The notes beneath the pieces are model-generated. The model did not search any database and had not been told where the DNA came from. It saw nothing but the letters and a program-made list of their open reading frames with translations. A stretch of 64,000 nt of DNA from Calonectria ilicicola (lineage: Eukaryota > Ascomycota > Sordariomycetes > Hypocreales > Nectriaceae). The position numbers were made by a program, and so were the translations under genes. The stretch lies in assembly GCA_020809705.1 (NCBI GenBank), contig CP085829.1, positions 1,116,001 through 1,180,000 of the forward strand. Direction: 5' to 3'. Of the stretch, positions 32,982 to 45,089 are shown piece by piece; the first letter of the stretch is position 1, and every line of letters starts with the position of its first letter.

Positions 32982-34811
32982 ATGTCACCTCAGGAGGATA
33001 AGTTGACAGCAGCCGAGGTACAGGAGGCTGTCAAAGAAGACGTGTTGGACCTGGCACTGCTCACTAAATATGCCATGACTCTGTCAGAAGTAGCTAAGCT
33101 TGACGAAACCACTCGTCTCACTCTCTATGGCATACTCGTCGATCACGTCTTTAGGCTTGCCAACAGAGACCGAAAGGAGCACCCCGAATGCTGGCAGGCT
33201 TGCCGCGATAAAGTCGCGGCTACCAATGTCCTCACCGCCCCAACCTTCGACAGCTGGGACGGCCATGCACAGCTCTCCGCCAGTATCCTGAATCTGGTTT
33301 CGACCCAGAATTCCATTGGGGGCGTTTGGATGATAAACGCCCCTCTCGTTGTAGCCGCGGCCATTGCAAAGTGCGTCCGGTCTAACCCAAAGGACACGGC
33401 AGATCAAGCCTCGGATATGCTGAAGTCCAATGAACTATGGAGCTACATGGACATTGCGATTGATGCGTATCCCACAATCAAGGAGGATATCTTCAAGATC
33501 GAATGGTCACACTCGGAGGAATCGTTTTTTCGGATCGAAGACGGAACTGCGATTGCGACGGTGCCCCGGCGATCTCCCGACCGAGAACAGGACAAAGTCG
33601 GTCCTGATACACCCCCAGTAAGTACTGTTCAGACGTTGAACCTATCGAAAGAGGTAGAGACTGTCGAGATTAAGCGAGTCATGACGCGAGACGGCGCTCT
33701 GCAAGCTGCTGGAGATCTCTTGGATAAACTAGCATCCACGAGCCACGATCAAGCCTCTCTTGCCGGCAGGATGAAGCGTTGGCTTTCCGAGCCCAGGATC
33801 CGCGTCATGCCCCCCGAGATCAAGTACAAATTGTGGGCGTGGTGCAATGAACACGACAAGCAATGGCTCAGGGTGATCCAATCGGCACAGAAAGACCTGA
33901 CTGAGTACACCTACGTTGAGAAGAAGCCTGCGTCAAAACAGCATCCCATCGCCGGTGCCATGCATGCGTCAATAGGTCAGCTCCGGACATACGCCCAGGC
34001 CCAGGAAGACGAATCATGCCGAGACGCTCTCCTAAAGATTGTGGTCCAGCTGACGGTCGCCGCGGGTCATTTCGCCGACCACTACGACAAGTGCATGCAC
34101 CAGCTGCGGACAAGGGCCAAGGAAACCGACACCATGAGGGATCTCTATCACAAAACGAGACAGTCAATGGAAAAGGAGCGCGTGACACTGGCCCAATATC
34201 GCGACTCCCTCGCCGCAGAGCAAGCGGCACTAAAGAGCTTGCACTACAAAAACACGTGCTTCTTCCAAACGGAGCGCAGCAAACTCGACCAAGACCGCCT
34301 TGCCTTTGACCAGTGGTGCGTCGACACCAAGAAAAGGCTGGATTCCCAGAACGCCGTCCTCGCCAACGACCGCGCCGTGTTTGAGTGCTCACGGCACGAG
34401 CTCGAGAGGCAGCGGGCCGAGATGCCGCTCGCCATGCAGCGGGAACGCAACAGCATAGTGCAATCGCTCAACCAAGAGCGCGCCGCTGTTGCGCAGGAAC
34501 GTGCCGCGGCGAAGCAGGAGCTCGCGGTGGTGAAACAGGAGCGCAATCTACTCGAGCAGGACCAGACCAAGAACACGGAAATGATGCAGGTGCAGCGGGC
34601 CGAGATGATCCAGTCGCTGAAGAGAGAGCGAGAGACCGTCTCGGAGGAGCGGGCGAGGCTGGATGCGCTGAAAATCGAGCTTGGTGAGGCGAGGGAGCTG
34701 GTGAAGAGCCCGCTCAAGAGGGTCCGGTTCCATGATGAGTCGCGTTCACCCTCCGATTCCCCAAGGTCGACGATTGAAGTGGCCGGTGACAGGCTCCTGA
34801 GCCTGGACTAG
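32982..34811 (+). CDS. Uncharacterised protein with long C-terminal coiled coil
   Basis: This single-exon gene encodes 609 residues and its ATG is at 32982. I do not recognise a named domain. The N-terminal half (about 1-330) is mixed, probably globular, with repeated mentions of Trp and Cys (ECWQACRDK, KYKLWAWCNEHDKQWL). From about residue 385 to 585 it is a highly charged Glu/Arg/Gln-rich helix (ERAAVAQERAAAKQELAVVK is typical) and almost certainly a coiled coil. The tail has a basic KSPLKRVRF segment and SPSDSPRS, possible phosphorylation sites or a nuclear signal. Fungal proteins of this design are common and lineage-restricted. Neighbours give no functional hint, and membership of the upstream cluster is unsupported. 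Confidence 0.8.
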   Translation: MSPQEDKLTAAEVQEAVKEDVLDLALLTKYAMTLSEVAKLDETTRLTLYGILVDHVFRLANRDRKEHPECWQACRDKVAATNVLTAPTFDSWDGHAQLSASILNLVSTQNSIGGVWMINAPLVVAAAIAKCVRSNPKDTADQASDMLKSNELWSYMDIAIDAYPTIKEDIFKIEWSHSEESFFRIEDGTAIATVPRRSPDREQDKVGPDTPPVSTVQTLNLSKEVETVEIKRVMTRDGALQAAGDLLDKLASTSHDQASLAGRMKRWLSEPRIRVMPPEIKYKLWAWCNEHDKQWLRVIQSAQKDLTEYTYVEKKPASKQHPIAGAMHASIGQLRTYAQAQEDESCRDALLKIVVQLTVAAGHFADHYDKCMHQLRTRAKETDTMRDLYHKTRQSMEKERVTLAQYRDSLAAEQAALKSLHYKNTCFFQTERSKLDQDRLAFDQWCVDTKKRLDSQNAVLANDRAVFECSRHELERQRAEMPLAMQRERNSIVQSLNQERAAVAQERAAAKQELAVVKQERNLLEQDQTKNTEMMQVQRAEMIQSLKRERETVSEERARLDALKIELGEARELVKSPLKRVRFHDESRSPSDSPRSTIEVAGDRLLSLD

Positions 34812-34953
34812 AAGAATGTCGTCGCTATCAAAGGCAAAGACACCACCGTAACTCACGCTGCGCCAGACCCTGCCAACCGTAAAGCTGAGAGCCGCCTCGT
34901 CGCAACCGACCTCCCCACCTATCCACACATGCCCACCAACGCCTCCAGCAGCC

Positions 34954-34986
34954 CTCCAGGGGTCCTCCAGGGGTCCTCCAGGGGTC
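34954..34986. repeat. Three tandem copies of CTCCAGGGGTC
   Basis: Three exact 11-base units with a fourth starting but diverging (CTCCTGAGG). They lie 140 bases after the coiled-coil gene. Confidence 0.85.
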
Positions 34987-34990
34987 CTCC

Positions 34991-36319
34991 TGAGGGAGGC
35001 CTCGCTACGTTCAAATATGTCTTACCATGTATTTACATTTTTGCATTATTCATTTTGACTTTTCTCACCCCATTTCGCTGCCCTTTTCCCCCACCCCTTG
35101 TACTCTTTTTTTTTTCAGGTGTCATAAAATGACTGGAAATTTCCTCCTCCACAGGTGGGCGCCCTCTTCAGCGCCCCATAATCCAGCCAGCATATGACTC
35201 TATTAAAAGAAGAAAAAAAATTATAAAAATAGCAAGCTAGTGGATGAGTAGCAAAAAAAAAAAAAAAAAAAAGAACAAATATGGTTCCCCATAAGAAACA
35301 TTGACGGCTGGAGATTCTGAGGCTTGGCTTATGTCGCCACGACAAGCCTTCCATGAGAAGAGGCAGAATCTTTCCCTATGAGCACTCGGTGTTCGCAGCG
35401 AAAGATTCTACTTGATGAGTAGATAGCCTCCTTTCACGGTTGCTGACGAGTAGTTGAAGTCTTGTCATCTCATTTTTTTCCTGTAGAAAGGATTACTGTC
35501 AAAACAGAGAAAAAGATTTCATTCAAGTTGATGAGTTATGTACGATGGTGTGGTGAACCTTTGCCAATATTTATCTTGAATTTTATAGTAAAAAAGTACT
35601 TATTTAATAGAAAGAAGCGCTGGTTCGCTGAAAATTTGCCGTTGGTTCTCAAGGTGCCTAAAATATCCTCGCTATGTGGCTGCCTGGAGATGCCTAGGAC
35701 AGAAGAGGGGCAGGCAGGGTTTGGTGAGATGCTTTCGGCTGCCTAAGAAAACCTTGCGGTCTGTTGCCAAATCACTGCTTTGGATCGCGATAAGATCAGT
35801 CAAATTTCCCTTCTTTAAAGATAAGCAAGTTCCAACTGGATTTGGCACGACTACGTGATGTGCACAAGGTAGCATCAATGCATCATAGAATCAACATCAA
35901 CTAACATAACAATATTCGGTCAACTAGTTTTTGTTATAATAACGACCGTTTTATCTCTCCAACTCAGTTGAAGAACTAACGATTACTAACGAGAGGTAAA
36001 TATTTTTTAGAGCGCTTAGTCCGTGGCTATGCGACCAGCAGTGCAAGAGATCAACTCTAGAGATGAACGTAATGTTGACAATGCCTCAAATTTGCTGCTT
36101 GCCATACTTGAGTAAATCAAAATTAATTTTTAATAAAAATTTTTGTGGCTTCGCTGTGTTTGGTGATTAGGCCGTGCCCGACGGCAGCCAAACCGCAACA
36201 ACCATTTGAAGGGGAAATAGGGTTAATTATCGACCGAAAAGAAAGGATTACCGGTTGCGGATAACGGGCCATGTTTACTGCGGGAGAGCAGCAACTCCCA
36301 ACCACTGATCAGTAAAGGC
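34991..36319. other. Intergenic, AT-rich, nothing recognised
   Basis: Contains an A run of about 20 bases near 35253-35272 and short frames without motifs. Confidence 0.5.
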
Positions 36320-36874
36320 CTAGAAAGTGGAAGCAGTGTCTCGGAACTTGCAAGGGAACCCGAGGCTGAGTCTGTAGCTGACAGCCTTGCACTTGCTGTC
36401 CTGAGCGCAGGCCGCCAGACAATCCTCAAAGGGTAGGGCGGTCTGGTTGTAAAAATCGTCTGAACCCACGAAAAAGGTGTTGCACCGGGTTTCAAACTTC
36501 TTGCTTCCGTATTGCGCTACCTGGCCGTGAATGGCGGGGCAGTTCGGGATGTGAGGGCCCCTGACTGAACCCTTGGCTTGGTTCGAGGCATCGAGATCGC
36601 TCTTGCACTTTGCAGTCTCATTTCAGCCGGCTGCGATGGCATCTTTGTTCTTAGCACATTCTTGGAGTTGCTATGTCTGAGTTCCATGTTGGTTAAGACA
36701 TAGTTGCAGCACTTGCTGGCAGGGTCCACAGCAGGAGGTGTCTCCCTGGCGCCCATAGAGCACAGCGCGGTAATCCTCGGCGACAGACTCCCCAGCACCG
36801 GCTGCTGCCGCCGCTGCTGCTGCGCTCGCAATAGCGAAGATTGATGAGGCGTGGATAAAAGCGGAAAACTTCAT
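36320..36874 (-). pseudogene. Secreted cysteine-rich PAN/apple-like protein, inactivated by two nonsense codons
   Basis: The minus-strand frame from ATG 36874 to TAG 36320 is 185 codons and is continuous except for TAG at 36671-36673 and TGA at 36623-36625. The first 25 or so residues form a signal peptide (MKFSAFIHASSIFAIASA followed by an Ala run). The mature part has a QGDTSCCGPCQQVLQLC segment and a C-terminal PAN-like pattern: RCNTFFVG, FEDCLAACAQDSKCKAVSY, then PCKFRDTAS. PAN-type folds bind carbohydrate or protein. Both stops fit C-to-T changes (CAG to TAG, CGA to TGA), and no intron boundaries would remove them. Coding pattern and cysteines are otherwise intact, so the loss looks recent. 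It could have been a secreted effector or cell-wall protein. Confidence 0.72.
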
Positions 36875-39700
36875 GGTGTATTTAAGTATTCGCAACGGTG
36901 ATATCCGACTGCTCAAGGTGTTTTGTCGTAGAAACTTGTTATGGTGAAGTAGCTCTGGATGCTGATGCATCCATTGTGTTTGTTGGCGGCATATCTGATC
37001 CTTTTATACCCCTATGCCTCTTTCTAAGCTTGATTTAGAGTAAATTAGTCAGAACAAAAATTCCCATGTTTGAGGGTACCGTCCCAGACTGACCTAACTG
37101 GGGAGTGGTTTCTAGGGCGAGCTGGAATGTTGACATCTACCAACACAGTAGTTACAAAGACAGCGATGGAACAGTTTTGACACTATCCTGCTACTAGTAA
37201 ATTCTTTGAGTGACCGACTCCTCATTACGTAAAGAGGGAGTTTCCGTCCTGCGTTGAAAGACATGTGACCACATTGGTAGATGGTCAACACATTTCTGTT
37301 TACTGCTATTTATGAAATTGAATTGATATTTTGGGCAATTGATTATCCCATCCCTTGCCTTGCGTCAGCACAACATCGTTCCTGCAATGAGACGCAGTTT
37401 CATTCTGCCAACTATCCTCTGGTTGCAACGCCCAACGGTGATTAGGAATGATCTCACTTCGCATTGGACCAAAATTCAATAAGATTAAGATTTTCCAGAA
37501 TGATTTAAAGCTTAAACTCAAAGTGTCGTCAGTGAGATGTAATGGCGAACTCTTTATCCTTCTTTGACTGGTGCGACACGTGAATGATGAGTCGCGTGGT
37601 GGTGTCCTTACCCTGCACTGAACTTTCTCTCCGCAGATGCCCACGCCAAGTCAAGCGGGGGACAGGGGGGATAACGCACTAAACCCAGCACCCTATGAAA
37701 ATAAATAAGAGAATAAATAATTTCGAATCTTATTAATTTAATACCTAACAGGTTTACGGTTTGGAATTATCCAAAGGAGATGATAGTTGATAGAAGGAAA
37801 TGCTTTTGGCTCAGTACCTTGGTCGTAAGGTGCGGCTACGAACTGGCTTGGTGTCCCCTGCTCGCAAGTCCCACATCACAGATTAACGTGTTGAAGACAC
37901 TGGGTTAGTGGCTCTCCTAGCATCGGGCCGTCCGCGGGCCGAGATGCGATCAGTTGTCGGAACTCGGTGCTTGGCTGATTGATCGGCGACATAGGAATGT
38001 GGAAGGGCAGATCTTTCTCGTCGTGGAGTAGGGCACGACACGTTCCGTAGAACCCCCAAATCACTTTTTTGCAGTCTGATTCAGGAGCTGGTGGGGCTCA
38101 AAGATGCACTGACAGGTACCCTGCCAGTGGAGAGACGGGATTATTCCCTGCAAAGGCCGTATCCCATCAAATGGACTGAAGGGAGACATCGACGTGTGTC
38201 GTCACGTGAGTTTGGAACATGAAGCAACTTCTGAGCCGCCAAAATATATTTCTTCAAGTCTGATCTAGAGAACAATTGCTTTCAACCGTGATCTGCAGAG
38301 TGTCTGCCCCTGGAGATGGTGGCTTGACCATTCGGCCGAGAGTATTTTCTCCACCAGTGCTTGCAGGGTCTTCACACTAGCGCCCCAGGAACTCTCTGCT
38401 TCTGTGCACAGATTGAAGGGGTGCCACATGTGGTTAGTACCCTGTGACCGATCTTGCTGCTCTTGCTTGCAGACATCTTCATGGAACAACGTGCCCGGGA
38501 TCTACCACATCTGGAAGAAGGCAACAGCTGCCAGATGAAATCGGTGTGGCCGCCATCTACCAGGTGCTTGGGTGTGCGCGGAATGCATCGCCTAACCTTG
38601 CCTTTTGAACGCCCTCGAGTGTACTCTGGGATTGTTGTCACACAGAACAAGGACTACTTTTTCACTACGTAGCATTCATTCACTTCCCATGACTGGTAAC
38701 GTAACTGCTCAATTGTGCTGCGTGTTTGTGTGAAGCGAGCGGCCCATTGCCAAACGAATGCTTGCTACTTGGCAATGCCTCACGACACAGGCCGTGAAAT
38801 TTCTGTGGGTGTTACCAGTCCGTTCCTGGGGGCTCTGGGACACTGTGCAACTACTTTCTGTGTGTGTGCGAGTGTGCCTGGGCAAGTGGTGCTAGTGGAT
38901 GCACCACCGTTGGGGACGTCGGAGCCATTGCTTGCTCTTCCGCCCTGACTCCAACACACACCAAACACTCTTGCGTGAAGCAACGACCGTGGACAAACGT
39001 GTTAATCTAGATCAAACAATTAGGCGAATATTGCCTCGTTTCTCTCTCAAACAGTTTTCCTGTCCAGCTGCTCGCTTTGCCAAGCCCCCTGACGGGGAAT
39101 TGTGTGTCCAACGTGGGTTCGTGTAGCCATCGCTTATTCTACGTGTAGCCACACCAGAAATTGATCATGACAAGCAATTCACGAGTGAAGTAATTGCCTG
39201 TATTGCACCTCCCCTGCCCCCCGTTCCGTTTGTTTGCCTCCTTCGCTCACCTCAGTCCGTGAATTATTGTTTGACCTCCCAGGAGGCATCCACGTCAGGG
39301 GGCCAGGCCACACTGCTCTCTTAATTGGACCGTGATTCGCTTCCTCAACGAAACGTTGCCTCAGGCGTGTTTGTTTGCCTTTGTTTGCCTGAGGGAATTG
39401 CTTTCCTTCCGCTGTTGTGGTCTGCGGCGAGAAAGTCCTCCCCCCGGCCTCGTTTCTGGGGGCACACATTGTGCCACAGCAACAATGAAAGACCCGCAGG
39501 ACACTACCTGGGAAGGAACGGAGCATGAGGACATGTCCCCAGCCCTAGTGCAAACCAGAAAACTTCTCCCCTTTTCCTCATCATACACTGCAAGCAAACC
39601 ACACACTCCACCAACAACAACATCAACACGAGGCTTCCTCCTTGGCCCAACGGGCAATCATCCTCTCACTGGCTTCTGACAAGCCAAAGCATCACCTCTA
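36875..39700. other. Intergenic, nothing recognised
   Basis: About 2.8 kb. Many short frames on both strands, none with motifs, repeats or credible splice structure. It includes the promoter of the secreted-protein relic. Confidence 0.5.
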
Positions 39701-39749
39701 TATATTCTCGTTGTTCCTCCTTCTTCTCTTCTTCTTTCATCACTCTCTT

Positions 39750-40450
39750 CTACAGGCTGCGACCTTGGCAGCTCTGACTGCCTCGAGCTGGGATCCAGCT
39801 CTCCAAGGTAACGTTCACCTTCTCCTCGCGTGTTCTTCGCCTCCATCATCTGGAATCATCAGCTAATGACTGTAATCTCCAGTCCTGCCTGGTCCGTCGA
39901 GACCAGATGATCACCTCTCTCTTCTTTCTGGACTGCGGCCCAGCTTCCTCTGGTAGGTTTCACCTTTCCCACGTTTGTCTTTCGCCTGTCCCCGTGGCAT
40001 TGACATATGGACTTCATTTCCAGGCTGCCATGGTCCATAGAGGCCAGAAAATCACTTCTTTCTTTTTTCTGGACTGTGGTTCAGGTTCTTTTGGTAGGTT
40101 CAACCTCACCCACATCTGTTTTTCGCTCGTCCCCATGCCAGAATTAACATACGAACTTCATTTCTAGACTGCCATGGTCCATCGTGGCCAATAAACCATC
40201 CCCTACTTCTTTCTAAACAACGGTTCAGCTTTTTCTAGTAGGTTTCACCTCACCCACATCTGTTTTTCGCATGTCCCCATGACAGCATTAACGTGTGAAC
40301 TTCATTCACAGACCGCCATGGTCCATTGAGACCAGGGAAAACGCTTGCTTCTCCCGGGCTGGGGCTCAACTCCTCTTGGTAAGCTTCACCTTCTCCAGCC
40401 GTGATTCCCACTCTTGCCCTTGACATTCTCAACTGACAAATGCCATTTCA
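39750..40450 (+). repeat. Tandem array of about five 141-145 base units resembling exon-intron modules
   Basis: Splice-donor-like sites GTAACG, GTAGGT, GTAGGT, GTAGGT and GTAAGC begin at 39808, 39953, 40094, 40238 and 40379, giving periods of 145, 141, 144 and 141. Each is followed by TTCACC or a close variant, then a conserved ATTRACATA-like block resembling a branch site, and an acceptor (CCAG, CTAG or ACAG). Between acceptor and next donor lies a stretch of about 70 bases, typified by CTGCCATGGTCCATxGxGGCCA. In frame the third unit reads AAMVHRGQKITSFFFLDCGS; the second is similar; the fourth and fifth contain stop codons. This could be a gene grown by exon duplication and now decaying, or a minisatellite that happens to carry splice-like signals. 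Confidence 0.7.
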
Positions 40451-40559
40451 GAGAGCCCTGGCCCAAGGGGCCCCAATCAATCACCTTTTACTCTTCGCTT
40501 TCTCCCCTTCTTCCTCAATTTATTCTTCGCCTTCTTTTTCTCCTCCTTTTTCTACTTCT

Positions 40560-41430
40560 TTTTCATGGGGGTGGCCTGGGGGACCCAACTCCAGGGTTCC
40601 CCTAACCCAGGCCACCCTCGCAAGAGGGCCAAGACTTTTGCTCGTCTGTTTTTATTTTTCAGAGGGGATGGTCCCCCGACCAAGCCTAAAAGAGGGGGGC
40701 CATCCTCTCAACATGATCAAGGCCGGGCGGTCCCCAGATCAAGCTCGCGGGGGCCGCCCCGGCAAGCAGGTCAGGCGGGTCGGCCTCTGGCTGGCCTAGC
40801 GGCGGGGAGCCGCTTTCCCGAAGACGGTGGGTGTCTCTTGTTGTTGGTTGTTCAGCATTTAACGGGGATGGCCCCCAGCCATACTCACACTCACAAGAGA
40901 GGGCCATCCTCTCAACATGGTCAAGGCCGGGCGGCCCCCGGGCCCAGCCCAGGGTAGCCGCCCCGGCAAGCAGGTCCAAGCGGGTCGGCCTCTGGTCGGC
41001 CCAGCGGCAGGAGCCGCTTTCCCGAAGATTGTGGTTGTGGTTTGGGGTTTGTTTTTACTGTCGGTGGTTGTCTTTTGTTTTCGGTGGATCATTGGATACG
41101 GGGGTGGTCCTTGGACCAAGCCCATGACCGGGGCCGCCCCCCCAAGCGGGATGGTTGTGTCTTGGTGGTTGTCTTTTGTTGGTGGTTTGGTCGGGGGAGG
41201 GAATGGGGGCGGCCCTCGCAAGAAGGCCAAGAGGGGGGTGGCCTCCAGCTACCTCAACACTCGCGGGTCGCCCCCCCCGCGCAAAGAAGAACGTCTTCAT
41301 GTACGAGGTCCAAGGTCAAGGAAATTGCACCTGATGCACTCATCATGGTTGAGGCCAAAAATGGAGCCGCTTCTGACCAGGCCTAGAAGCATGGGGTTGC
41401 AAGCTGTCCTCGCAAGAAGGCTAAGTTCTC
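40560..41430 (+). repeat. GC-rich low-complexity block with a 204-base tandem duplication
   Basis: GGGCCATCCTCTCAACATG occurs at 40697 and 40901. The following CCGCCCCGGCAAGCAGGTC, GCGGGTCGGCCTCTGG and GAGCCGCTTTCCCGAAGA blocks are also duplicated with the same period. A third short block, CCTCGCAAGARGGCYAAG, recurs near 40615, 41214 and 41408. Long frames are open on several strands because of base composition. None has recognisable domains, so I do not call a gene. Confidence 0.65.
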
Positions 41431-41655
41431 TTTTACACATAGTTCTCTCTTGTGGATGGTTGGTCATTGGTATGGGGATCGGGAATGGGGACGACGGCGA
41501 GTGAGGTTATGGAGCTGGCTTTCATCATCAAGGTTATTTGTATTTACCTTGAGTTACAAATATTGAAAGTTCCATTTCCACACAGCCGACGACAGGCACC
41601 CTTCCGCGAGTCTTACCACTGCTAACTACTGGTTGGACCATGCATTTTATTCGGC

Positions 41656-42030
41656 TTGCGTACTGCCCCGACCAATAGCCAGTGCCCTTGGCATTCATCA
41701 GCTTTCGGCTCCAGAAGCTCAGCCTACCGACGAGAACTACCGGGTTTCATCAACGACGGTTTTTTCAATCTGTTGGAGCCGTGGCTGCCTCGGCGAGAGG
41801 CTTCGGGTAAGATGCTGTTCAAAGCTGAGAATGCAGACCGTCAGATACGTGGGGCATTGAGCTAACAATTCTCGACGCGTAGCAAACCTTTCCGACGTTA
41901 TCTCTACCAGAGTCTTGTTCCCACAGTCGAAATTAGTGGCCTTGACTACCAGACGAGCATCACAGATTTCATCGATTACGGCGCGATTCGCCAATTTTCT
42001 TGCCGCGACACAAGATCGCGGGTACAGTGA
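41656..42030 (+). pseudogene. Relic of an unknown protein-coding gene
   Basis: Protein-like segments appear in changing frames: FINDGFFNLLEPWLPRREA and then KAENADRQIRGAL, followed after a stop and frame change by PFRRYLYQSLVPTVEISGLD and DFIDYGAIRQFSCRD. An antisense frame at 42099-41737 is also open, so the coding strand is uncertain. Family unknown. Confidence 0.35.
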
Positions 42031-43259
42031 GCCCAAGAAAATACCCTCACTCATGCTATTGAGCGGTACTCCTCTTGCAGAAGCTCCTGCAGATATCACT
42101 GACTCGCGAGCTAATCGAGACCAGCAGGGACAAAGTGCAAGAATTCAAAATGCAAGCACCACCGAGAAGATCATTTCGCAGCGACCTAGAGATTGCTCCC
42201 AGTGGATTCTAAAGACGAGCTCGATGGGTCTGACGAATCTGAGGACCATTTTATTCGACCATTCCCTCATTGAATGACTCATCGACCATTTCAGACCCGT
42301 CGATGTCCGACCGAACGAATCTTGCGAAGATGGTCGCTTAGAAAAGACACTTACAGGCCGGTTTCCTAGTGAGTCTGTGTCTCTGGACCTTTGCGATGTA
42401 GGCTCATGACCCGCTGGAACCATTCGCCCTAGACAGAAGTACCTGCAAGCTGACTATTGCGGTTCTCCAGAATGATCATTATATTGTGACCACAATAGTG
42501 GCTGTCATTGTCTCAATGCTGCGACCCGTAAAACGCAAGCTTGAAGAATCGGCATGAAGAGACCACCAGACTCCAGACTACGCGTCCTCCCGACAATCCC
42601 ACTCCACTACGACAGCCTACCGAGGCGCCCATCAGCAACCCAGGATAGTTGGTACGTTGCAGGTGGAGCCTAAGGTATTTCTTAGGAGAAACCGTTTTTA
42701 TTTATTTCTTTTTCCCTTTACCCATACAAAAGCCGTTTTTATTCACACTGAAACTGGATGGTAGGTAGTTGCAGATGGACCGGCAAGTGGCTTGCAACAC
42801 TCTTGCTGTACTCTGAACACGCGCCTGGCGAAGCACTATTGCGTGTAAGTACATTAACATCGCGTTGGTTGACACGATGGCGCTGACCGGTAGTATTTCT
42901 CTGCAGTGTCCTATTTCCCTTACCACCTCGTTTCATCAGAAGTGCTGTGGCACTACCCCACAATGACAACTACTGCAACGACGGGCTCCGCATATGACGG
43001 CAGCGGAATGATCCAAACGCTCACGAGCATCGAATACATCACAAACATCTGTCTGCAGCTGGGTTTAACCCGCAAGAAATTCTCTCGATTCCACCAAGGC
43101 GCACAACGTCGATGGTATGACTTAAACACAGCACCTTCACTCGAATTTCGCCCGATACATTCTTGATTATAGGTCTTTAGGCAGAAAAGAGGATGCGTCT
43201 CTTTGTTAGTCCCAATGGATCTCGCATGGAAACTGCACATTGATGTCTTCTGACTAAAC

Positions 43260-43620
43260 TAGCTGTGTTGGCATTGATGAACGACGGGTGGGCTGCCCGG
43301 ACAACCACCCAAGTCACCCCTGCGAGATCAATCGTGTGGACGATGTTTACTACATGCGTCTGGAAGAATGCAACGTCTGCAACAGCAGACAAGCGAACAA
43401 ATGAGCGCGGGCGCTCAGGACTGTTCCGGCGTGAAAGAAATGGCAACCACTACGACCATCAAGTCTGCGGCAACTTGAAGCGAGGGGAAGGCGTGAGAAA
43501 GAGCAGCAGACTCTCTTCAAAGCGTTTGTCGTCCCAACTCCGCTCCCATCATGGATCTGCATCGCTGACTACTTTTCCATGGAACAGAAACCACAAGCCT
43601 GATCTTGCACTGAAAATTCG
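43260..43620 (+). pseudogene. Relic of a Cys-rich protein gene
   Basis: In one frame 43260-43400 reads CVGIDERRVGCPDNHPSHPC and then RVDDVYYMRLEECNVCNSRQ before a TGA. A later stretch in the same area reads KEQQTLFKAFVVPTPLPSWI. The paired cysteines suggest a small fungal Cys-rich family, which I cannot name. The longer 166-codon frame here (43265-43765) is probably a shadow. Confidence 0.35.
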
Positions 43621-45089
43621 AGCCGTCATCGAAGTCCTCAATCGTACCCCATCAGAGATTTATCATTTCTCCGAAGAAATCACAGCAGAAAATCGTCAGT
43701 TTGTCGGCCCTGAATTTCCATCGACCAAAAGGTTGGCATTATGTTCCCTCTACCTAGGATATTAGCTTTTGATCGACGCCCGTACAGCCGCGCATGCTTT
43801 CAGTGCTAAGCCAACAAGCAAGTCTATCAAACTTAGGTTCTTCCATTCATATGAATTTGGCCTAGCTTCTACTCCTTCTTACCCGATGCTATCTCGAGAC
43901 TAGCGCTCTTAGGGCGCAGCTCTTGTGGATAGAACTGAGAATAACGACGATGTGCGATAAGATCCTAGAATGCAAATTTCTCAGCTAAAAGTTAGGAGCG
44001 CCTTAGCCATCATATCGAGTGCAAGGCTCAATCACACCGCATTCATCGAGTTTCTCATTCCCACCATCGGGATGGGAGAGGGCTTCAAGTTTGGTACAAT
44101 ACATCGCAGCATGTTGCTGCTGGCGATGCCAATTTGATCAGCAGCCGTGACCCAAACTCGGGGTTTTACTCAATCACAACTCGAACAATAAGGCCAAAAG
44201 CTGCCTGATTCTTGCATTGAATGCTAGTCGACCAGAACACCAACCGCCGTAAACAAACCCCGACGGTTTGTAGCTGAGAACTTGCTGTCCAACATCACAT
44301 GCCCTTGACGGCAGTGGCGCGCAACTTAGGCACGGGATTGTATCCCAAGGAGATATCATCGAGACATAGAGAGATTACTATTGTTCTACATCAAGATGCG
44401 ACATGAAGGAGCCACTTCTTTTGATAGCGGCATTGTCGTGTGAACTTTGATCCCCAGCTGTGCGTTAGCTACACCAGCTACACGTTCGCACTTCGGAACT
44501 AGGACGAGGATGATCTCTGGCCATGCGGCTGCGATTGGAAGCGTAGCACCATCTGATCACCATGAATCCTTTCTCTCTTTGGTTATGTTCGTTGGTATGG
44601 CTTGCCATTGCGGGTGCGGCTGGTGAGGCCGAAGAGACCCCCCTCGACCGATCTTAGCTAACACCCCGTCAGATAAAGGTGCACTGTCAAACCAGATACC
44701 GCTCACGCTCAAATATTTGAATGGCCGAGACCTTATCTTGCAAAAGGCGAACATCAAGCCTAAGGATAGCTTTGTTGGCATTCTGATTATTGACAAGCTC
44801 GCAATCAGCGATTGACATTCTAGAGGTAAAGCCTCAAAGAAATCCACCTTTATGTGCTTCATTTTGGTCTCGCTGGACTTTTGGCTGGCGTTCGTGTATC
44901 GGCTTAATCTCCTTCAGTCACGATTGCCAATCGCCATCTGTCTGAACTTTTGCTTGTTCGTTGCTCGTCTCCACACAGGGATTCGAGACTACTCTCATAA
45001 GAGGCGGCTATCTCGACAATTCACAACGGCTCACCGAACTCAGCGCCTTATATACATTCCTATTATCGAAGACTTCAAGAGCATAGAAA

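Noticed and set aside
35253..35272. Poly-A run as a retrotransposed gene tail
   Set aside because: No gene-like sequence or target duplication borders it; a simple homopolymer is sufficient.
43265..43765. 166-codon plus-strand frame
   Set aside because: A different frame over 43260-43400 shows the real Cys-rich pattern, so this long frame is probably accidental.
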